From Gammaproteobacteria bacterium (GTDB lineage: Bacteria; Pseudomonadota; Gammaproteobacteria; Pseudomonadales; Azotimanducaceae): a DNA stretch of 8,990 bases. The DNA is taken from positions 1 to 8,990 of the forward strand of contig JAPOYW010000678.1 of assembly GCA_026706425.1 (NCBI GenBank), written 5' to 3'. This document shows, piece after piece, positions 5,031-8,990 of this stretch (position 1 is the stretch's first letter; each line of letters begins with the position of its first letter). The position numbers and the translations under genes were made by a program. The notes under the pieces were generated by a model, which saw nothing but the letters and a program-made list of their open reading frames with translations, made no database searches and was not told the origin of the DNA.

Positions 5031-6176
5031 ATGCCCAACACCGACCATAGACGACCGCCCGGCGAGGTTCGAGATGCCGTACTTGCGACCTTGCGGTCGT
5101 ATCCGTCGGGAGCGGCGGTCCGCGACATCATCTCCGGTGTTCGCAGAATGCTTGGAGACGTTACCGACTCCAGCGTCCGTTCCTATCTGAGGCTCAACAC
5201 GCCGCGTCTATTCGAACGCCCGCGTCGGGGCCACTATCGCCTGTCGGGCATTGCAGGACAGGAGATACCTGCCCCGACGCCGGATACCTTTCGAACGGTG
5301 GTGCTTGGCCAAGCGACACTCGTGCTGGCCGACTGTGTGCAGTGGTTGGCAAGCAGGGAGCCGGAATCCGTCCATGCCGTCGTCACCGACCCGCCGTACG
5401 GTCTGGTGGAGTATTCGGCTAAGGAGCAAACGAAACTGCGCAACCGGAGAGGCGGCGTGTGGCGTCTGCCGCCCACATTCGATGGCGTACAACGGTCTCC
5501 TCTGCCGCGATTCACGGTTATGTCTCCTGATGATGTAGAGGTGTTGGGGTTGTTTTTCGTTCGATGGGCGACAGCACTGATCCCGGTTCTTGTCCCGGGT
5601 GCGAATGTCGTTGTGGCCGCGAATCCACTGCTATCGCACGTCGTAGCCACAGCTCTGGCAGGAAGCGGCTTGGAGCGGCGAGGGGAAGTCGTGCGCCTAG
5701 TCACGACTATGCGCGGCGGCGACCGTCCCAAGGGTGCCCATCGGGAATTCGCGGACGTCAGTGTCATGCCGCGCTCAATGTGGGAGCCGTGGCTGGTATT
5801 CCGCAAGCCTATTGACGGTACGGTTCGCGACAACCTGCGAAAGTGGCGTACGGGAGGGTTCAGACGACCATCGGATGAGCGCCCGTTTGGAGATGTGATT
5901 CGTTCGGCGCCAACACGCAAGGAAGAGCGAGCACTTGCACCGCACCCGAGTCTCAAACCGCAGAGGTTCTTGCGACGAGTCGTGCGAGCCGTGTTGCCAC
6001 TCGGTGAGGGGACGGTGCTCGATCCGTTTTGCGGATCGGGCTCGACTTTGGCAGCGGCTTCGGCCGTCGACTACGAGAGCATCGGCATCGAGATGGACCC
6101 GCACTACTACGAGATGGCGGTCGATGCAGTACCGAGTTTGGCACGCTACCAACGAGAGCAAGCCATGCTCTTCTAG
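5031..6176 (+). CDS. DNA adenine- or cytosine-N4-type methyltransferase with N-terminal winged-helix-like domain
   Basis: This 381-residue enzyme transfers a methyl group from S-adenosylmethionine to an exocyclic amino group in DNA. The catalytic motif IV is TDPPYGL (D120-P-P-Y123). The SAM-binding motif I, LDPFCGSGSTL, lies at 330-340, followed by GIEMD (352-356); HPSLKP (305-310) precedes it. Catalytic motif before SAM motif, with the target-recognition region between, is the beta-class order. DPPY favours N6-adenine, but N4-cytosine cannot be excluded. Residues about 12-72, ending in LFERPRRGHYRLS, look like a winged helix-turn-helix of the kind fused to restriction-modification proteins. 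The middle contains VMPRSMWEPWLVFRKP, typical of this methyltransferase subgroup as I remember it. ATG 5031 is chosen over TTG 4989 because the predicted transcript starts at 5031. No cognate endonuclease is in the window, so it may be an orphan regulator, an antitoxin-like modification enzyme, or the partner of the Nmad3 protein. Confidence 0.93.
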   Translation: MPNTDHRRPPGEVRDAVLATLRSYPSGAAVRDIISGVRRMLGDVTDSSVRSYLRLNTPRLFERPRRGHYRLSGIAGQEIPAPTPDTFRTVVLGQATLVLADCVQWLASREPESVHAVVTDPPYGLVEYSAKEQTKLRNRRGGVWRLPPTFDGVQRSPLPRFTVMSPDDVEVLGLFFVRWATALIPVLVPGANVVVAANPLLSHVVATALAGSGLERRGEVVRLVTTMRGGDRPKGAHREFADVSVMPRSMWEPWLVFRKPIDGTVRDNLRKWRTGGFRRPSDERPFGDVIRSAPTRKEERALAPHPSLKPQRFLRRVVRAVLPLGEGTVLDPFCGSGSTLAAASAVDYESIGIEMDPHYYEMAVDAVPSLARYQREQAMLF

Positions 6177-6183
6177 CCTCTAG

Positions 6184-6198
6184 CGGCACCCCGTGCCG
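6184..6198 (+). terminator. Hairpin after the methyltransferase gene
   Basis: CGGCAC, CCC, GTGCCG form a perfect six-pair stem with a three-base loop, starting eight bases after the methyltransferase stop. The position suits a terminator. No T-run follows, so it is a weak intrinsic terminator or simply a 3'-end-stabilising stem. Confidence 0.35.
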
Positions 6199-6218
6199 GG
6201 CCGTTGGCTGGGGCTCGC

Positions 6219-6356
6219 CTATGGCGTTTCGTGCTTGTAGACCCACCCGGCACGCAGTTTCTTTAGCCCCTCCCGGTGCAGGGTTGCAGTACGGGTGCCT
6301 AGTTCGCCACGTGTGTTCTTCCTGAAGTCGTCGAGGCCAGTTTGTTGGGCGATCAC
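6219..6356 (-). CDS. Possible 45-residue basic ORF just downstream of, and in frame with, the ankyrin gene
   Basis: After the ankyrin stop at 6404-6402 the same frame stays open for 60 codons to a TAG at 6221-6219. The best-looking part starts at GTG 6356 and includes TGLDDFRKNTRGELGTRTA and LKKLRAGWVYKHETP, a basic, helix-like composition without low-complexity runs. There is no well-spaced Shine-Dalgarno sequence. It may be a gene remnant, a former C-terminal extension of the ankyrin protein cut off by a stop mutation, or chance. I recognise no family. Confidence 0.2.
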   Translation of the reverse strand: MIAQQTGLDDFRKNTRGELGTRTATLHREGLKKLRAGWVYKHETP

Positions 6357-6401
6357 CCCTTCCGCCGCTCGAGTGGAGGCGGGCCGCCGTGCCGACGAGG
6401 C

Positions 6402-7526
6402 TCAAGCACGGTCCTTGAAGTACTTGGCGTCCTTGCGGGCGATCTCGAAGGCGTTCTTGCCGCGCTTGTTCAAAACGGCGGGGTCGGCGCCAACCACGAG
6501 CAGGGCCTCGGCGGCCGCGACCTGGCCCTCGTAGGTTGCGCGGTGCAGCGGAGTGCGCCCCTTGCGGTCCTGGGTGTCGACGTCGGCACCGTGCCGGGCG
6601 AGCAGGCGGATGATCTCGGCTTGGTCGGCTTCCGCGGCCAATTGCAGCGGTGCCCGTCGCGCCTTGTTTGGGGCGTCGATATCGGCACGGTGCGACAGGA
6701 GAATCTGAGCGCATTCGACGGCTCCGACCCGTGCTGCCCAGTGCAGGGGCGTCATGCCGTAGCCATCGACAGCGCTCGCGGCCTTCGGATCGGCATCGAC
6801 GAGTGCCTGCAACCGGTCGACATCGCCGAGCCCACACGCGGCAAAGGCGTCGTAGTGGGCACCATCCTCGATGAGAATCTGGGCCACCGCACGTTTTCCA
6901 GTGTTTGAGCGTAGCGCGTTGTCGTCCTTCCACGGGCCGGGTGCCACCGCCTCGTGCAGGGACGTCGTGCCGCGTTCGCCGTTTCCCTTGATGGCCAGTT
7001 CGTGGTGGACGCCGACGCCGTGGGCGATCAGCACCCTTGCGAGATCGGGATAGCCGCCCCACGCCACCCAATACATTAGCGATACGTTGTCCGGCCAGCC
7101 GGTATGCGGTTTCTTCACGGACACCAGCGTCGCGTCCGACGCACCCGATTCGAAAACCGCCTTGAGGGTGTCCGTCGCCCCGGCCCAGGCCGCTTCGTGG
7201 AGGACGTTGTAGGCGGACTTGTCGATATCGAACCTGACGCCACGTTCGAGCAGCAGGGCGACCGTCGGGCCGCAGCCCCGCATGCCGATGGCGACGTTGA
7301 GTAGGCGGGAACCGATTCTGTCGAGAAGGTCGGGGGCGTCAGCAAGCAGTTCGACCATGCTCGACTCGTCGGGTGCGCCATCCCAACGCTTTGGTGCTTG
7401 ACCGAGTGCCGCAACGATGAACGCCTGTTCCTTGTCGGTCAGATTCAGCCTCGGTTCGTTGCGCAGGGACCAGTTGCCGTGGAAGAGACTGACTGCGGGA
7501 CCGTTGCTCATGGTTGTTTGGCTCAT
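6402..7526 (-). CDS. Ankyrin-repeat protein
   Basis: The 374-residue protein is built almost entirely of ankyrin repeats, which form a protein-binding solenoid. Clear repeats carry the TPLH-type helix and GAD-type loop: NVLHEAAWAGATDTLKAVFESGA (about 107-129), VSLMYWVAWGGYPDLARVLIAHG (148-170), TSLHEAV with AQILIEDGA (188-223), TPLHWAARVGAVECAQILLS (259-278), APLQLAAEADQAEIIRLLAR (292-311) and TPLHRATYEGQVAAAEALLV (325-344), then a capping ARKDAKYFKDRA. The first ~70 residues are non-repetitive. No signal peptide, membrane segment or catalytic domain is visible, so it should act in the cytoplasm by binding a partner. ATG 7526 has only a weak GAAG upstream; ATG 7511 is an alternative. The upstream side abuts a truncated VapC remnant, which suggests the gene arrived by recombination. 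It is convergent with the methyltransferase; no functional link is visible. Confidence 0.9.
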   Translation of the reverse strand: MSQTTMSNGPAVSLFHGNWSLRNEPRLNLTDKEQAFIVAALGQAPKRWDGAPDESSMVELLADAPDLLDRIGSRLLNVAIGMRGCGPTVALLLERGVRFDIDKSAYNVLHEAAWAGATDTLKAVFESGASDATLVSVKKPHTGWPDNVSLMYWVAWGGYPDLARVLIAHGVGVHHELAIKGNGERGTTSLHEAVAPGPWKDDNALRSNTGKRAVAQILIEDGAHYDAFAACGLGDVDRLQALVDADPKAASAVDGYGMTPLHWAARVGAVECAQILLSHRADIDAPNKARRAPLQLAAEADQAEIIRLLARHGADVDTQDRKGRTPLHRATYEGQVAAAEALLVVGADPAVLNKRGKNAFEIARKDAKYFKDRA

Positions 7527-7544
7527 CTTCGGGGGCCACGAAGG

Positions 7545-7814
7545 GTACTTGAGCGGTCCTACGGCTTCTCGAGGGACGAGATAGCGCAGACCCTGTTGGA
7601 CATGCTTTTGACGGATGAACTCGTGCTAGAGACAGCCGACGACGTCCTATGGTGTGCTTTGCGGTATCGGCGAGGGATTGCCGACTTCCGGGACTTGATG
7701 GTTGTCCGCGCTAGCCAACGGGCCGGGGCTCGCCTTTGTACCTTCGATCAGAGCGTCGTCTCGCGTCTCGACGGGGTGGAGTTGATCCCCGTCGCGAAGC
7801 AGAACAGTCGTTGA
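7545..7814 (+). pseudogene. 5'-truncated PIN-domain (VapC-like) toxin remnant
   Basis: From 7545 the frame reads VLERSYGFSRDEIAQTLLDM, then DDVLWCALRYRRGIADFRDLMVV and RLCTFDQSV to the TGA at 7812-7814. This matches the second half of a type II toxin-antitoxin ribonuclease of the PIN fold: the alpha-helical middle, the (A)DFxD acidic motif and the TFD motif near the end. The N-terminal strand with the first catalytic Asp (usually DTN) and the following Glu motif is missing. The frame upstream of 7545 is merely the antisense of the ankyrin gene start. No VapB-like antitoxin gene is nearby. It should be inactive. An intact family member of about 130-140 residues would need roughly 45 more residues at the front. 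It ends four bases from the convergent PhyH gene. Confidence 0.7.
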
Positions 7815-7818
7815 CGCT

Positions 7819-8889
7819 TTAGCGTTTCGCCGGGTTATGGCCGCTGCGCGCCTCCCCCACCACGTCCGCCATGCCGTCCCATTCGCTCCAGTGGTCGCAC
7901 ATGGCGTCGACGGCGACACGCCACGGATCGTAGTCTTCGGAGTAGTCGAGGAACTCGCCCTCCCAGCCCCGGTCCGGGTGGTCGCTGTCGCCTAGGACCG
8001 TCGCACCGCCGGGTCGTTCGTGGCGTAGCCGGAAGTAGATGTTCATGCGGGGATCTGCCCCGGCATTGACGCTTCCCCCGTGGGGACAGGCGTGCAGCGC
8101 GATCACGGCGTCGCCCTCGTCGAGCAGGATCGGCGTCGGCTCCGGCCAGGCGACACCGTCGACTACCTCTGCATCGGCGACGAACTTGTCGCGCACCGGC
8201 TGCGGCATGGGGGTCAGCGTCACGCCGCCGTCCTTGCGCGGTGCCAGCCGCGGCCAGCCGGGACCCTCGGGGCCGACGTTCCCACCGGCGTCGCGCTGCA
8301 TGCGGAAGAACGCCTCGACGTCCTCGTGGGCGCCTTTCAGGAGGCAAAGGTTGCCGCGTCCGAACTCGGTCTGGTCGTTGAGTGCGATGCCGACGAAGGC
8401 CGTGAAGCTGCCGAGCGCCAAGGAGCACTCGGGATCCTGGAAGAACGGCGTCTTGTTGGCCCCCATCTCGGTGGCGTCTCCCTTGCCGAAATGGTGGGTT
8501 CGCGGTGCTTCCCAGGAATCGACCTCGTCCGCCGCCGGGAGATCCGGCGAGTACCACATGCCGTCGACGTGGGGTTGCCAGCCGTAGTTCGGTGCCTTGG
8601 TCTCTACTTGGGGGTAGAGAATCGCGGCGAACGCGCTCTGCGGCGGGTCGTACGGCCCCATGGTGTTGCGCATGATCTCCCCGAGGCGGCTCTTGTTGAC
8701 GAGGTCCGGAAGCGGGCTGTCCCCGGCCAGGTCGTGGTAGGGCCGGCGAACGCCTTGCCGTGCCGCATGCATGTTGACGGCGCGCCGTGCCCGGAAGGTC
8801 AGGTCCCGCGGTAGCGCTTCGCGGATAACGATGAAACCGTCGGCGAGGAAGCGTCGTTTCTCGTCCAGGGTGAGTTCGGTGGCACTCAT
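7819..8889 (-). CDS. PhyH-family Fe(II)/2-oxoglutarate dioxygenase, copy 2
   Basis: This 356-residue protein is of the same subfamily as the one at 2744-3838. The iron ligands are H107-x-D109 in WQPHVDGMW and H270 in ACPHGGSVNAG; R281 is the likely 2-oxoglutarate contact. It shares with copy 1 the long insertion after HxD, the LGSFTAF-type strand (159-165), GPEGPGWPRL (206-215), SDHPDRG (302-308) and a C-terminal CDHWSEWDGM helix. All catalytic residues are present in both copies, so both should be active, probably on different but related substrates because the post-HxD insertion differs most. ATG 8889 is chosen: AGGGA lies four bases upstream and the PhyH opening helix (LTLDEKRRFLADGFIVIREA) follows directly. 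An ATG at 8985 would add a 32-residue Pro/Ser-rich extension. No partner gene is within the window on its upstream side; the remaining 101 bases to the edge hold nothing recognisable. Confidence 0.92.
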   Translation of the reverse strand: MSATELTLDEKRRFLADGFIVIREALPRDLTFRARRAVNMHAARQGVRRPYHDLAGDSPLPDLVNKSRLGEIMRNTMGPYDPPQSAFAAILYPQVETKAPNYGWQPHVDGMWYSPDLPAADEVDSWEAPRTHHFGKGDATEMGANKTPFFQDPECSLALGSFTAFVGIALNDQTEFGRGNLCLLKGAHEDVEAFFRMQRDAGGNVGPEGPGWPRLAPRKDGGVTLTPMPQPVRDKFVADAEVVDGVAWPEPTPILLDEGDAVIALHACPHGGSVNAGADPRMNIYFRLRHERPGGATVLGDSDHPDRGWEGEFLDYSEDYDPWRVAVDAMCDHWSEWDGMADVVGEARSGHNPAKR

Positions 8890-8990
8890 CACTTCCCTGA
8901 TCCCCTGATAAGGATTGGGCGGCAACGCCGGAGAGGCGCGGCGGGCAAGGCTTGTGTGGGAGAATGGGTGGGTCACTGGACGCACCTGCG

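Noticed and set aside
5953..7071. Long - strand ORF (372 codons)
   Set aside because: It is an out-of-frame shadow of the ankyrin gene extending across the intergenic region and antisense to the methyltransferase. It is extremely Arg/Pro-rich.
7814..7825. Palindrome ACGCT-TT-AGCGT between the convergent vapC remnant and PhyH gene as a bidirectional terminator
   Set aside because: The two-base centre leaves at most a four-pair stem in RNA, and there is no U-tract.
8080..8814. + strand ORF of 244 codons
   Set aside because: It is antisense to PhyH copy 2, whose catalytic residues are all in the opposite frame.
8890..8985. N-terminal extension of PhyH copy 2
   Set aside because: The 32 extra residues are Pro/Ser/Arg-rich and unlike the family, and ATG 8889 has its own AGGGA site.
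1..8990. CRISPR array, tRNA, rRNA or insertion-sequence ends
   Set aside because: No regularly spaced repeats, no cloverleaf-like sequences with a T-arm, no transposase and no matched terminal inverted repeats were found by eye.

Overview
The window is GC-rich, gene-dense bacterial chromosome. No gene in it fixes the lineage. Two long PhyH-type Fe(II)/2-oxoglutarate dioxygenases, a metal-free-type amidohydrolase and three promoter-like -10 boxes that sit almost directly on start codons (leaderless or near-leaderless transcripts) would suit an actinobacterium, a chloroflexote or a similar high-GC, possibly marine or host-associated, bacterium. That placement is inference only.

Layout, left to right. 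(1) Positions 1-177: a probable C-terminal fragment of a + strand gene running in from the left edge. (2) 413-997: a + strand three-helix membrane protein, tightly followed by a 42-residue ORF with a good ribosome-binding site. (3) 1033-2397: a + strand protein with an N-terminal Nmad3 domain (nucleotide modification-associated domain 3) and an unrecognised C-terminal domain; its tail appears broken by a one-base frameshift near 2190. (4) 2744-4746: a - strand two-gene unit, amidohydrolase then PhyH-family dioxygenase, which looks like a small catabolic operon. (5) 5031-6176: a + strand DNA methyltransferase with an N-terminal winged-helix-like region. Its promoter carries a perfect 8+8 bp palindrome between the -35 and -10 boxes. 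(6) 6402-7526: a - strand ankyrin-repeat protein. (7) 7545-7814: the C-terminal two thirds of a PIN-domain (VapC-like) toxin, decapitated exactly where the ankyrin gene begins. (8) 7819-8889: a second PhyH-family dioxygenase, - strand, paralogous to the first.

Two functional themes are interleaved. One is nucleic-acid modification and conflict: the Nmad3 protein, the wHTH-methyltransferase, the VapC remnant and perhaps the ankyrin protein. The other is small-molecule catabolism: the amidohydrolase and two dioxygenases. The most interesting possibility is that the Nmad3 protein and the self-regulated-looking methyltransferase are parts of one DNA-modification system, with the amidohydrolase-PhyH cassette lying inverted between them. 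No restriction endonuclease, transposase, tRNA, rRNA or CRISPR array is visible.
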